DNA from: Burkholderia pyrrocinia
Lineage (GTDB): Bacteria > Pseudomonadota > Gammaproteobacteria > Burkholderiales > Burkholderiaceae
Direction of reading: 5' to 3'
Assembly: GCF_018417535.1 (NCBI RefSeq)
Contig: NZ_CP070978.1
Location: 1,984,001 to 2,048,000, forward strand
DNA length: 64,000 nucleotides
The notes beneath the pieces were generated by a model. The model worked only from the letters and a program-made list of their open reading frames with translations, was not told the DNA's origin and did not search any database. A program made the position numbers and the translations under genes. Each line of letters starts with the position of its first letter. The stretch's first letter is position 1. Shown here in pieces: positions 26,364-34,862 of this stretch.

Positions 26364-27038
26364 TCAGCCGTAGGTCCGGAACGCGTGCCGTTCCGGATCT
26401 TCCAGATGCGGGATGCCGTTGAACGACGCCAGGTGGAACACGTCAGCGTTGAAGAAGAACTGCGACAGGCTGCTGTTGCGAATCTGCAGGTTCAGCGCGA
26501 TCGCGCTCGCGGGCGGCGCCGCAAGCACCTGCTGCACGGTCACCGCGATCGGGCCGCCGGAGCTCACCGCGAGCACGCGCTGGCCGCCGCCGTGGCGGAT
26601 CGCGTCGCGCGCCTCGGCGACGCGCTGCTGGAAGTGCGCCCAGCTCTCGGGGGCCGTATCGCCGAGCTTGTTCTCGGACCACAGCTGCAGCACCTGCCTG
26701 AGCGCACGGAAATATTCCTTCATCGAGCCGGCGGCGAGCCGCGCGATTTCCGGATAGTCGCTGGCCGCGGCCGCGAACAGCCCGTGAAAGTCGTATTCGT
26801 TCAGGCCCGGATGGCGGTCATACGACACGCCTTCGCGGCCCATCCCGCGCAGGATCGCGTCGACCGTCTGCGCGTGGCGGTTCAGCGTGCCGCAGATCAC
26901 GCGATCGAATGCGAGGCCCTGCCGCGCGAAGTATTCGCCGAGCCAGACGCCCTGCTGGTCGCCGGCCGCGGAAAGCCGGTCGTAGTCGTCGGTGCCGAAC
27001 GACGCCTGCCCGTGCCGTACCAGAAAGAGTTCAGCCAT
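26364..27038 (-). CDS. Histidine phosphatase (phosphoglycerate-mutase-like)
   Basis: The 224-residue protein begins with FLVRHGQASFG, containing the phosphohistidine RHG triad, and has VSSGGPIAVTVQQVL near its end as the second histidine-phosphatase region. It is the first gene of the minus-strand acyl-CoA operon, 49 bp before the APH-like gene. Its substrate in that context is not evident; it could act on a phosphorylated intermediate or CoA ester (inference). Confidence 0.82.
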   Translation of the reverse strand: MAELFLVRHGQASFGTDDYDRLSAAGDQQGVWLGEYFARQGLAFDRVICGTLNRHAQTVDAILRGMGREGVSYDRHPGLNEYDFHGLFAAAASDYPEIARLAAGSMKEYFRALRQVLQLWSENKLGDTAPESWAHFQQRVAEARDAIRHGGGQRVLAVSSGGPIAVTVQQVLAAPPASAIALNLQIRNSSLSQFFFNADVFHLASFNGIPHLEDPERHAFRTYG

Positions 27039-27225
27039 CGCATGCCCGCCAGATCAGAAGGATTCAGCATAGGGGGCCGACGGTTATTTTTAAAATTTAT
27101 TTGGTGAATCGATCGTCATTCACGATGCGAATTCCACATGGAGACCGCATGGATGCCGGCGAACCCATGACGGCAGGCCGGCTTATACTGCGCAACCGAC
27201 CCGAAGCCTGCCCGGAACCAAGCCC

Positions 27226-27432
27226 ATGCCGCATTCCCCGCCGAACGATCTGCCGCGCTATCGCCTGCTGACCGGCAAGGACGACGCCGTGTTTTGCCAC
27301 CGCGTATCGGACGCGCTGGCGCTCGGCTACCGTCTGTACGGATCGCCGGCGGCCACCTTCAACGGCGTCCATGTCGTCGTGGCGCAAGCGCTGCTCTGGC
27401 CCGACGAAGACGGGGCTGCTCCCGGCGCCTGA
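27226..27432 (+). CDS. DUF1737 family small protein
   Basis: The 68-residue protein reads YRLLTGKDDAVFCHRVSDAL, ALGYRLYGSPAATFNG, then VVVAQAL. This is the whole of the DUF1737 domain. It is cytoplasmic and of unknown function. It stands alone, divergent from the histidine-phosphatase gene and convergent with the fimbrial operon. Confidence 0.8.
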   Translation: MPHSPPNDLPRYRLLTGKDDAVFCHRVSDALALGYRLYGSPAATFNGVHVVVAQALLWPDEDGAAPGA

Positions 27433-27484
27433 TCGCACCGGACGGCACGCGGCAAAGAAAGCGCCGCCCCGCCCCCGACTTCGG

Positions 27485-28183
27485 TCAAAGACTGTCCGTT
27501 CCGCTTGCGCTCGCGTCCGGCGGGACAGAATTGCCGCGACACGTCGGATGCCCCGGAATCTCGACGACGCGCCCTTGCAGCGGCCGCGGCACGCCCGGAT
27601 ACACATTGAAGGGTTCGACGGCCTGCCCGTCCAACTTCGCGTCCTTCACTGCGTAGCGTACGGTTCCCGTCGCCGTCAGCCGCGCGCCGTACGCATCGCA
27701 CACGACGGACAATGCCTCTTTCCGGTTCTCCGGCATCTGCCGGACAAGCGCACTGAATCCCAGATTGACGACGATGCTCCCGGTCGCCTTCTGCTGCCCC
27801 TGCGGCATCACCTTGATCTCGGGTTTGACGTCCAGCCGATACACCGTCTCGTCCTGAACCGCCCGCAACGGCTTCAATGCAATGTTCTTGGTCTGCCCGG
27901 GCGCGAGCGTCAGCTTGAACGGAAATGCATAGAGCGCCGGCTTCGCGTCGTTGCCGACCGGCTCGAGTTTCTCGTCTTTCAGCGGCACGCCGGGATTGAG
28001 CAAGCGCGACAATGAAATGGTCACGTACTCGGGACGATCGCCGTTATTGACGATCTGCACGCTTGCCGTACCCGAATCGACCGAGATTTCCTTCGGAAAC
28101 ACGTCGATCGTCGCGAGGGCGACGCCTGGAATCAGCGCGGCGAGCGTGGCCGCACTCGGAAGAAAGAATGAACGCAATCTCAT
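27485..28183 (-). CDS. CS1-type fimbrial chaperone (third chaperone of the operon)
   Basis: The 232-residue exported protein has a signal peptide (RSFFLPSAATLAALIPGVAL, cut after ALA) and an Ig-like chaperone domain. Visible motifs are IDVFPKEISVDSGTASVQI, the LTLAPGQTKNIALKPL strand shared with the other two chaperones, and GFSALVRQMP. The ATG at 28183 starts the signal peptide; the frame extends upstream without coding character. It is the last gene of the fimbrial operon, separated from the minor-pilin-like gene by 195 bp and a hairpin. It probably protects a subset of subunits (inference). Confidence 0.8.
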   Translation of the reverse strand: MRLRSFFLPSAATLAALIPGVALATIDVFPKEISVDSGTASVQIVNNGDRPEYVTISLSRLLNPGVPLKDEKLEPVGNDAKPALYAFPFKLTLAPGQTKNIALKPLRAVQDETVYRLDVKPEIKVMPQGQQKATGSIVVNLGFSALVRQMPENRKEALSVVCDAYGARLTATGTVRYAVKDAKLDGQAVEPFNVYPGVPRPLQGRVVEIPGHPTCRGNSVPPDASASGTDSL

Positions 28184-28314
28184 GTTGGGGTCCAGTTGAG
28201 TCGGCACCCTGACAAGGCATGCCGGGACTGCCGCCGTGCGCAGGTTGTCATTCGCATGCGCGCACTCAGGGTTTGACGCAGACGACAATCAGAAACGGAA
28301 AATTGAAAGCACAC

Positions 28315-28334
28315 CGCCCGCAACACGGCGGGCG
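28315..28334 (-). terminator. Hairpin between pilin-like gene and last chaperone gene
   Basis: CGCCCGC at 28315-28321 pairs with GCGGGCG at 28328-28334 over a six-base loop. On the minus strand it is followed by a T-rich stretch (GTGTGCTTTCAATTTT). It may partly terminate transcription before the last chaperone gene. Confidence 0.4.
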
Positions 28335-28378
28335 ATGAGGAGCCGGGACGTCTCCGAGATCGGGAGAGACGACCGCCG

Positions 28379-28930
28379 CTATGGCTGTTTCACCACGATC
28401 GGTTCGAAAACCAGCGACAGTGTGCCCGTATAGGTACCGACCGTGCTCCTGAAATCGCCTTCCGGCGGATACGCGGAGACGGCGAGACGGTAATAGCCTT
28501 CGGAATCGACATTGGGCGACGGCGGCGCCGGGTTGTCGAACTCGATCGCCTGCCCAATGACGAGCGGCTTCTGGTCGGCGCCTTCCGCGCCGATGCTGAC
28601 CGCCGGCGTGCGGAACGCGAGCGTCGGCTTTGCCTGATTCCTGATATCCAGCGGCTGATCCATGCGGACCTGAAATCTGCCCGTCGTCGAGACCACACGC
28701 AGCCGTGCGTCCACCTCGTACGCAGTCTCCCAGCCGCCGAGCTGCTGCATCGTCAGGCCCTGCCCGAACCAGCCGCCCTTGTCGTCGGTGATGATCAGAT
28801 TGTTCGGGCGGACGACCTTGGCAGTAATCGCGCTCTGCGTCTTGCCCTTGACCAACAGGGTTTCCGCCGACGCGAACATCGGCAGGAACATCAGCGTCGC
28901 CAGCAATCCGCTCAGGATGTTTTTGCGCAT
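28379..28930 (-). CDS. CS1-type fimbrial subunit, second pilin
   Basis: The 183-residue protein has a signal peptide (LSGLLATLMFLPMFASA) and the CS1 pilin pattern of a beta-rich domain ending in YTGTLSLVFEPIV. The end matches the other pilin of the operon (YSGDLVMVFEPVA). It also shares the AKV/ITAQ-like start strand. It lies 8 bp after the tip adhesin gene. It could be a minor or alternative major subunit. Confidence 0.8.
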   Translation of the reverse strand: MRKNILSGLLATLMFLPMFASAETLLVKGKTQSAITAKVVRPNNLIITDDKGGWFGQGLTMQQLGGWETAYEVDARLRVVSTTGRFQVRMDQPLDIRNQAKPTLAFRTPAVSIGAEGADQKPLVIGQAIEFDNPAPPSPNVDSEGYYRLAVSAYPPEGDFRSTVGTYTGTLSLVFEPIVVKQP

Positions 28931-28938
28931 TTCGCCTC

Positions 28939-29955
28939 CTATGATTTCGTCACGACCGTGAACGACAGCACATCGTTGTAGTCGCCAGCGTCCACGGTCA
29001 TGTCCACCGAGGTCCTGAACGTCGGCACAAAGCAGGTGCGATAGTTGTTGTTCAACCTCACCGCGCTTGCGCTCGTATTTGGCAACCGGAACGTTGCGCT
29101 ACCGCTGTCCAGCGTCATGTCGTACGGAATCGTCTGGGACGGCTTGCTGGTATTCCTGAGCAGATACCGGTTACCCGAAACACCGTTCGCACTCGTCGCA
29201 TTGATCACGAAATTGCGATAGCCGTCGAGGCCCGTGTATGTGAAGCAAAGCTGCTGTGCCGCACCGGCGAGCGTCTTTTCGCCATTGCCTCGCGGCAATT
29301 CTCCGAGATTCCAGTCGGGTGCCGCCACATCTACCACGAGAGAGGGCGGCGGTTTTGGCGGCGGGACTTCGGGATCGATCACCTGACATGCGTTGGCAAT
29401 GCTGGCGTTGGTGACATAGGCCCCGCCGGTGATCTCGCCCACGTCGTCGCCGCTCGTATAGTTACCGGCACGAATGGAAATGCCGGGCCAATCCTTGATG
29501 GCGGCATTGTCGATCAAGACCTCGACTAGGGCCGCGTACGGCTCCTTGGTACCCCATTCCGGTGGCGTGTTCATTGACTTGGCATACATCATATAACCGT
29601 TGCCCACATAGGGGTACCCGCTCTGTATGCCATTCATCGTGACATACTTCGCTGCAGCACTGCTTGGCCGCATATTCCCCTTCGCATCATATGTATAGAT
29701 CAGGACGCCTCGAGACCGAAAGACGTAGTTCCCGGTGGTACCCTCTATCGATCGATAATTAAAGACCACCTGGATCGTACTGGTTCCGTCCCCGTTGTTT
29801 CTCCACAGGCACCCCCCATAGCTGTCGGTCACATTGGCGTACCGAAGTGACCAGTTGAACGCAAATGCATTGGACACAAGCACCATCAGACATGCACCCA
29901 ATAGGCAACCTCGCCATCGCCGAATAATTCCGAATTCTTTCATCGATCTCTTCAT
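28939..29955 (-). CDS. CS1-type fimbrial tip adhesin (CblD/CooD-like)
   Basis: The 338-residue exported protein has a signal peptide ending SNAFA and a two-part layout: an N-terminal receptor-binding half and a C-terminal pilin-like half. The linker is marked by the proline-rich PEVPPPKPPP about residue 205. The end, DAGDYNDVLSFTVV, is the CS1 minor-subunit donor strand. Family members cap the pilus and bind host targets. Its base composition is visibly AT-richer than neighbouring genes, suggesting separate origin or rapid variation. Confidence 0.82.
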   Translation of the reverse strand: MKRSMKEFGIIRRWRGCLLGACLMVLVSNAFAFNWSLRYANVTDSYGGCLWRNNGDGTSTIQVVFNYRSIEGTTGNYVFRSRGVLIYTYDAKGNMRPSSAAAKYVTMNGIQSGYPYVGNGYMMYAKSMNTPPEWGTKEPYAALVEVLIDNAAIKDWPGISIRAGNYTSGDDVGEITGGAYVTNASIANACQVIDPEVPPPKPPPSLVVDVAAPDWNLGELPRGNGEKTLAGAAQQLCFTYTGLDGYRNFVINATSANGVSGNRYLLRNTSKPSQTIPYDMTLDSGSATFRLPNTSASAVRLNNNYRTCFVPTFRTSVDMTVDAGDYNDVLSFTVVTKS

Positions 29956-30115
29956 TCCGATTAGGTCAATACGTCAAGCCTGACATCACCGAAAATGGCC
30001 TCTGCGGCCTGCGATGCATGCTTGACGATGCAATGACGCGGCATCGCATGCGCGATTGCATTCAGCCATTAGTCATCTCGATGGCACCGGCGCTCATCGT
30101 TTCGACAAGCCCGTA

Positions 30116-30598
30116 TTACTGCGCCAACGCCGCACGTTGGTAGATCACCACGCCATACCCAACCTTGACGAACAATGGGGCCGGCGCACCTTCGCTCTGT
30201 TCGGCATCGACAGCAATCCGCTCATTCGGCCGAAACGTGACTCGCCATACCTGCGTTTTCGAAGGCACAGCCAGTTGCTTCAGCCCGATTCGATATTTCT
30301 GCCCCGGCGCCAGCGTCAGACGCCCGGGCACCACCAGCAACGTGGGCCGCTGCACGTCGGCTACCGGTACCAGGTGCTCGGGGGAATCACCCGGATTGGT
30401 CAGCAGGTGCTGCTCGATATCCAGATAAAGCGGCGTATCGCCGACGTTCTCGACATACAGTTCGGCTGCCGGTTTCTCCGGCTCGAGCGTCACCTCCGTG
30501 CGCGACAGCTTCAGCACGCCGGCGGCCATGCTGCAGGTGCAGGCCAGCGCGGCCAGCATCCCGATTGCGGTGCGCGCTACGCGCATCATCACGGGCAC
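30116..30598 (-). CDS. Fimbrial chaperone, short single-domain form
   Basis: The 160-residue exported protein has a signal peptide (TAIGMLAALACTCSMAA) and one Ig-like domain with LKLSRTEVTLEPEKPAAELY and the LTLAPGQKYRIGLKQL strand seen in the other chaperones of the operon. It lacks the second domain present in the 228- and 232-residue chaperones. Its start overlaps the end of the preceding chaperone gene by about 10 bp. A 160-bp gap separates it from the adhesin gene. Confidence 0.78.
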   Translation of the reverse strand: MPVMMRVARTAIGMLAALACTCSMAAGVLKLSRTEVTLEPEKPAAELYVENVGDTPLYLDIEQHLLTNPGDSPEHLVPVADVQRPTLLVVPGRLTLAPGQKYRIGLKQLAVPSKTQVWRVTFRPNERIAVDAEQSEGAPAPLFVKVGYGVVIYQRAALAQ

Positions 30599-31275
30599 TC
30601 CAGCGTCTGCGGCTTGTCGTCGACACGCAACGTCATCCGCTTCGTCGCGAAATGCTGAGGCGTGCCCGGAAATACGGCGATCGTTTGCGCGGACGGTGCT
30701 CCGTCATACTTCACATCGGTGAAGACCTGACGCACATTGCCCGTGTTCTCGAGCGTCAGCCCGCCGCTTTCGCAACGGTGCGCCCAGCCCACGCGCTGCT
30801 TGCCCGGCGGCGGCATGTGCCGCACCAGCACGCCATAGCCGACGGATACCGACATCGGCGCGGTGATCTTGTCCTGCGGCGCGTCGTCCACCTTGAGCGA
30901 CCTGACCGGCACGATATAAAGCCGATACAGCGCTTCGTTCTCAGGTTCCGCGAGCGACTTGAGCGTGATCGCGCGCGTCTGGTTCGGGCCGAGCGTGAGT
31001 TTGTCCGGGCTCGCGAGCATGCCCGGATGCTGCAGATCGCCGAGGTTCTGCTTCTCCTCCGGCGTCTTGCCCGGATTCATCACTTTCTGCACCGAGATCG
31101 ACAGATAGAGCGGCGCGTCGCCCATGTTCTTCACGGTGACGTTCTGGTCGTGGTTGTTGAATACCTTGGTCGTGGCCGGCATCACCATCAACTCACCGTC
31201 GGCATGCGCCGGTTGAGCGGCGGCAAACAGCAGCGCGCACGCTATCGGAAGCGCGGTTTGCAAGTTCAGTTTCAT
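30589..31275 (-). CDS. CS1-type fimbrial chaperone (CblB/CfaA-like)
   Basis: The 228-residue periplasmic chaperone has a signal peptide ending QPAHA and a two-domain PapD-like fold: ELMVMPATTKVFNNHDQNVT, LYLSISVQKVMNPG, LTLGPNQTRAITLKSL and GYGVLVRHMPP. Two cysteines in the second domain (HRCESGG, LECP) may form a disulfide. It holds pilins for the usher. It is 33 bp after the usher gene. Confidence 0.85.
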   Translation of the reverse strand: MKLNLQTALPIACALLFAAAQPAHADGELMVMPATTKVFNNHDQNVTVKNMGDAPLYLSISVQKVMNPGKTPEEKQNLGDLQHPGMLASPDKLTLGPNQTRAITLKSLAEPENEALYRLYIVPVRSLKVDDAPQDKITAPMSVSVGYGVLVRHMPPPGKQRVGWAHRCESGGLTLENTGNVRQVFTDVKYDGAPSAQTIAVFPGTPQHFATKRMTLRVDDKPQTLECP

Positions 31276-31308
31276 GTCGTCAATTCCTGTAAATGGTTGA
31301 ATGCGCCG

Positions 31309-33564
31309 TCATTGGCAACGGAAGTCGTTTCCGCTGGCGTCCTTCAGGCTGCACGTGTAGCGATGCCCGTTCTGATCGAGCGTGATCTGCGGCAGCATTG
31401 TTTTGCTGACGATCGAGAACAGCCCGTTCGGATGCACCGTGTCGCCGGTTTCGATCACCTTCCCGCTTACCGGCTTGCCGTTCGTATCCTTCAGGAAGCC
31501 GCTGTACACCATGTTGATGTCGACCTTCGCCGATGCCGCGTAGACCTGGCCCGGGTGAGCCCGGACGATGTTCGCGGGCACCTCGACGTTCATGTCGAAC
31601 TTCTCGCTGTTGCTCATCACGCGCGCGAACGGCACGTCGCGATATGCATTGAGCGGCACCGCATACGTGCTGTTGCCGGCAACCGGGCTGCCTTCCACGT
31701 TGAACCCGTACTTCATGCCCTGGATGTTCGGCGTTTTCAACAGCATCGCGCTGCCGCTCGAGCTGTAACGGCCGAACGCAACGCCGTCCTTGCTGGCCGC
31801 GACCATGCCGCGGTAGTTGAAATCGACGTTGCCGCCGCCGCTGCTCTGGCCGAGGTTCAGCGATGCGTCGCCGCGCGTGCCGGAGCGCGTGCCGTAGACG
31901 TTCACGCCGTAATGGGTGCCGATCCGGTTCGCCGACAGGCCGACGGATGTCGTGCCGAAGCCGTCCTGGAAATCCTTGCGGACGTCGCCGCTGATCTGCG
32001 TCTGGCCACCGGAATGCGCGGCGCTGAAGCTCGCCTGCGCCTTGTCCAGCATCATCGTCATGTTGAAATACACGCCGTAGCCGCCGCTGCCCTGATAGCC
32101 GCCCTTCTGCACGCCAAGCGCGAACGTGCCCCACAGGCCGTTCGGCCGGTAGTTCCAGCGCGCCTCGGCCTGCTGCGATTCGCTGAACGCCGAGCGCTGG
32201 TAGTTGTAGCCGAACGTCACGCCGCGGAACGTGCGGCTATACGACACCGCCGTGCTCGGCTGGCCGACGTAGAAGCGCGATACCTCCGTGTTCTGGTAGC
32301 GGCTGACCATCAGGCTGCCGAGCGCCTCGCTCGCCATCGACAGGTTGACGTAGCCGCCCGTGCTGCGTTCTCCGCTCAACAGGCCGAGCGTGGGCGTGAT
32401 GTCGACGCCGCCCAGTTGCATCGGCCGCGTGATGTTGACTTCGCCCGCCCATTTGCCGCCCTTTCCGGCGAGCATCGACCCGTTCAGGTAGAACTGCTTG
32501 AAGTTCCGGCTGACCGCTGCCTCGAGCAGATAGCCGCCGCTGCCCATCTCCTTGCCGGCCGTCACATGCCACGCGTTGCCGCTGTTCGCGCCGAAATTGA
32601 GGTTGTTGACCTCGCGGGTTTCCCGGTTGACCACATTACCGTTCCGGTCGACGAGGCGGACCTCGACCGAGTAGTAGCCGCCCGGCAGATCGGCGAAGCT
32701 GATCTCGTTGCGGCCGAGCACCGCCGGCCGTTTGAGGATCTGCCGGCCATTCCGGTAGAACTCGTAGTTGCCTTCGGCCGATGCATAGAGGATCAGCGAA
32801 CCGGCTTTGCTGTCGACCTGCAGGTGGGTCTGGCTCCCGACGGTCACGAACTGGTCGAAGCTCGGCGACAGCAGCGTGTTGACCGTGCCGGCCGCGTAGT
32901 CGATATTGTTCTGCTTGCCCGCCCGCACGTAGGTTCGGGCAAAGTTCTTCTGCAGGTAGTACGACGACAGCCCCTGCTGGCTGCCGCTGGAATTTCGCGT
33001 TTCGGTACGGTTCGCGTACCAGCTCATGTAGCCGAAGCTCTGGAACGGAAGCCCGACATACGTGTTGCCGTTCACGTTGACCGCACGGTAACCGTCGGAC
33101 GCCGCCCGCAAGTCGATCGCCTGGTTGTTGACCAGCCCGAAACCCGTTTCCGGCGCGATATAGTCCTCGCGCGAATCGCGGATCGAGATCGACCGCTTCA
33201 GCTTGTCGACGGTAACGTAGTACCCGGCTATCAAGTCGTCGCAGCCCTTGCTGCAGCGCTTGTAGTCGAGCTGCGAGATCACGCTCCGGATGGTGTCGAC
33301 ATTTTCGGGCGAGATACCGTTTGCCGCATACTTGGCCGCGTCGAATTCAAGCGACGCGTCCTTTGACGAATAACTGATGAACCCCGGCAGCGTGCGCCCG
33401 TTGAAGGTTGCAACATAGTTCGCGCTATCGTCCAGTTCAGCCGCACTGAATCCTTCAGGCACGCCATACGTGACCTTTAGTTCTGCGAATGAGTGCGACG
33501 AAACAAAAAGAAATGCACCCAACCACAGCTTGTTGAAACGGAAAGGAGCTTGATAGGCGACCAC
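31309..33564 (-). CDS. Outer-membrane usher of alpha/CS1-type fimbriae (CfaC/CooC/TcfC-like)
   Basis: The 751-residue protein has a signal peptide (LWLGAFLFVSSHSFA), an N-terminal subunit-binding region beginning ELKVTYGVPEGF, and a cysteine pair (KRCSKGCDD about residue 98). A long beta-barrel rich in Gly, Tyr and Ser follows, with a plug-like insert DLPGGYYSVEVRLVDR. The C-terminus holds the small domain GFLKDTNGKPVSGKVIE. This matches the alpha-fimbrial usher group rather than FimD-type ushers. It starts with GTG at 33564. It secretes and assembles the subunits encoded on both sides. Confidence 0.87.
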   Translation of the reverse strand: MVAYQAPFRFNKLWLGAFLFVSSHSFAELKVTYGVPEGFSAAELDDSANYVATFNGRTLPGFISYSSKDASLEFDAAKYAANGISPENVDTIRSVISQLDYKRCSKGCDDLIAGYYVTVDKLKRSISIRDSREDYIAPETGFGLVNNQAIDLRAASDGYRAVNVNGNTYVGLPFQSFGYMSWYANRTETRNSSGSQQGLSSYYLQKNFARTYVRAGKQNNIDYAAGTVNTLLSPSFDQFVTVGSQTHLQVDSKAGSLILYASAEGNYEFYRNGRQILKRPAVLGRNEISFADLPGGYYSVEVRLVDRNGNVVNRETREVNNLNFGANSGNAWHVTAGKEMGSGGYLLEAAVSRNFKQFYLNGSMLAGKGGKWAGEVNITRPMQLGGVDITPTLGLLSGERSTGGYVNLSMASEALGSLMVSRYQNTEVSRFYVGQPSTAVSYSRTFRGVTFGYNYQRSAFSESQQAEARWNYRPNGLWGTFALGVQKGGYQGSGGYGVYFNMTMMLDKAQASFSAAHSGGQTQISGDVRKDFQDGFGTTSVGLSANRIGTHYGVNVYGTRSGTRGDASLNLGQSSGGGNVDFNYRGMVAASKDGVAFGRYSSSGSAMLLKTPNIQGMKYGFNVEGSPVAGNSTYAVPLNAYRDVPFARVMSNSEKFDMNVEVPANIVRAHPGQVYAASAKVDINMVYSGFLKDTNGKPVSGKVIETGDTVHPNGLFSIVSKTMLPQITLDQNGHRYTCSLKDASGNDFRCQ

Positions 33565-33619
33565 GCTGATTTCTTCTATGGAGGGGTGGGAGGGGCTGGC
33601 ATCGGGGGTTCTTCAGGAA

Positions 33620-33642
33620 GAGCCCCGATCGAATCGGGGCTC
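33620..33642 (-). terminator. Hairpin between major pilin and usher genes (probable attenuator)
   Basis: A perfect 10-bp stem (GAGCCCCGAT at 33620-33629 and its complement at 33633-33642) with a three-base loop lies 12 bp after the pilin stop. On the minus strand the following bases are TTCCTGAAG, a weak T-tract. Such hairpins commonly reduce readthrough so that pilin is made in excess of usher. Confidence 0.6.
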
Positions 33643-33654
33643 CATAAGGGACGG

Positions 33655-34182
33655 TTACGGTGCCGCTGCTGCGACCGGCTCGAACACCATCACGAGATCG
33701 CCGCTGTAGCTGCCGTTCGTGCTGTTCGTGCCGATCTGGGTCGGTGCGTCGACGTTGATCTTCAGGTTGTGGATTTCGTCGAAACCGCCGTTGCCCGCCG
33801 TCACTTGCGTGATCTTCTGGACCGCGCCGAAAGTGACTTCAGCATCGCCGCTGTTGCCGGACAGCGAAACCTTCGCGTTCTTCATTTCGTACCGGCCGCT
33901 CGACATCTTCAGCGGTTGCGCGAGCGAGACGTTGAAGTCGGCGTTCTTCGACCAGACGCGGACCGGCAGCGTCTTCTCGAACTTGGCTTGCGTGTAGTCG
34001 GTGGCGTTCAGTTCTTCCGTGCCGTACCAGGTCGAGCCGTCCGGCTTCGACACGAAAATGCCGTCGTTGATCTGGGCGGTCAGCGTGATCTTCTTCGATA
34101 CCGTATCGGCCTGTGCCGTATGTGCCATGCCGAACAGTGCCGTGGTGACGCCCATTGCCAGAACGAGTTTGCTGAGTTTCAT
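33655..34182 (-). CDS. CS1-type major fimbrial subunit (CblA-like)
   Basis: The 175-residue protein has a signal peptide (LVLAMGVTTALFGMAHTAQA) and a CS1 pilin domain starting DTVSKKITLTAQINDGIFVS and ending SGDLVMVFEPVA. No cysteines occur in the mature part, as expected for this class. It is the first gene of the minus-strand fimbrial operon and lies next to an AT-rich upstream region that should hold the promoter. I cannot tell from sequence alone whether this is the cable pilus of B. cenocepacia or a relative. Confidence 0.87.
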   Translation of the reverse strand: MKLSKLVLAMGVTTALFGMAHTAQADTVSKKITLTAQINDGIFVSKPDGSTWYGTEELNATDYTQAKFEKTLPVRVWSKNADFNVSLAQPLKMSSGRYEMKNAKVSLSGNSGDAEVTFGAVQKITQVTAGNGGFDEIHNLKINVDAPTQIGTNSTNGSYSGDLVMVFEPVAAAAP

Positions 34183-34345
34183 CGAATAATCTCTATTAAA
34201 AAAGATGGGTTTCTGAAATCGAACCGCGACGAGTTAATAATCAATCGAAATTCGATGTGTGTGAGATAAATCCCACTGACGCTAGTCTATGGACATTGCT
34301 GCCGGCGGAATATGGGACGAATTCGGAGTTACGCACCCAAACTGC

Positions 34346-34359
34346 TAGTACAAGTACTA
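34346..34359. promoter_or_regulatory. Short palindrome upstream of the major pilin gene
   Basis: TAGTAC, a two-base AA spacer, then GTACTA forms a perfect dyad in the AT-rich zone about 165 bp upstream of the pilin start. It could be an operator. Chance occurrence is possible at this length. Confidence 0.25.
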
Positions 34360-34630
34360 AAAATATAAATCCGTCGCCTTAAATCCATGATTGTTAAGTT
34401 GATTTAAAGAATTGTCCGAGTCGAGGTAAGCAGAACGCTTGTCTCGACGGATCGAACGCGCGTGGTTGCCGCGCCCGGGCGTCGAGTGCCAAGACGCCGG
34501 CTGCGGCAGGACGCGGTTGTCGCGTGGCGAGACGGCTTGTCGTGCCGCGCAGGCGCGTCCACGCGCATTCACGCATGCAACGCGCATGGAGCGGGACGCT
34601 CGGGATGGCGCGCGTGCCACGCGGCGCATG

Positions 34631-34648
34631 CGATGCGTCGACGCATCG
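34631..34648. promoter_or_regulatory. Perfect 18-bp palindrome
   Basis: CGATGCGTCGACGCATCG reads the same on both strands. It lies about 215 bp before the MFS start, embedded in related GCATGCG and GACGCATC sequences. It may bind a dimeric regulator. Confidence 0.35.
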
Positions 34649-34862
34649 AGAGGCTAGGGGCAAGGGAAAGCGCTACTGCACGGAACCTGCGGTCAACCGC
34701 GCCGCCACGGAACACGCCGATGCGCTCGGGCTGAAATGAATGCCTCAGGTTATCAACCGATCCAAAAGATTCATTGGACGGCCCCTCCCCGGCGCGCGAT
34801 GCTGGCTCCGCCAATCAACGCGGCGTCTGTGCAACGCCGCGCCCGGGCACGGAGCGAGACAC

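Larger units (their letters stand above)
34183..34862. other. 680-bp non-coding region upstream of the fimbrial operon and MFS gene
   Basis: The first 240 bp are markedly AT-rich (ATTAAAAAAGATGGG, AAAAATATAAAT) and should contain the fimbrial promoter reading leftward. The remainder is GC-rich with many short overlapping repeats of GCATGCG/ACGC type. I see no convincing gene. Two palindromes in it are listed separately. Confidence 0.6.

Noticed and set aside
30565..33366. Plus-strand open frame of 933 codons
   Set aside because: Antisense shadow of the usher and chaperone genes, with no domain motif.
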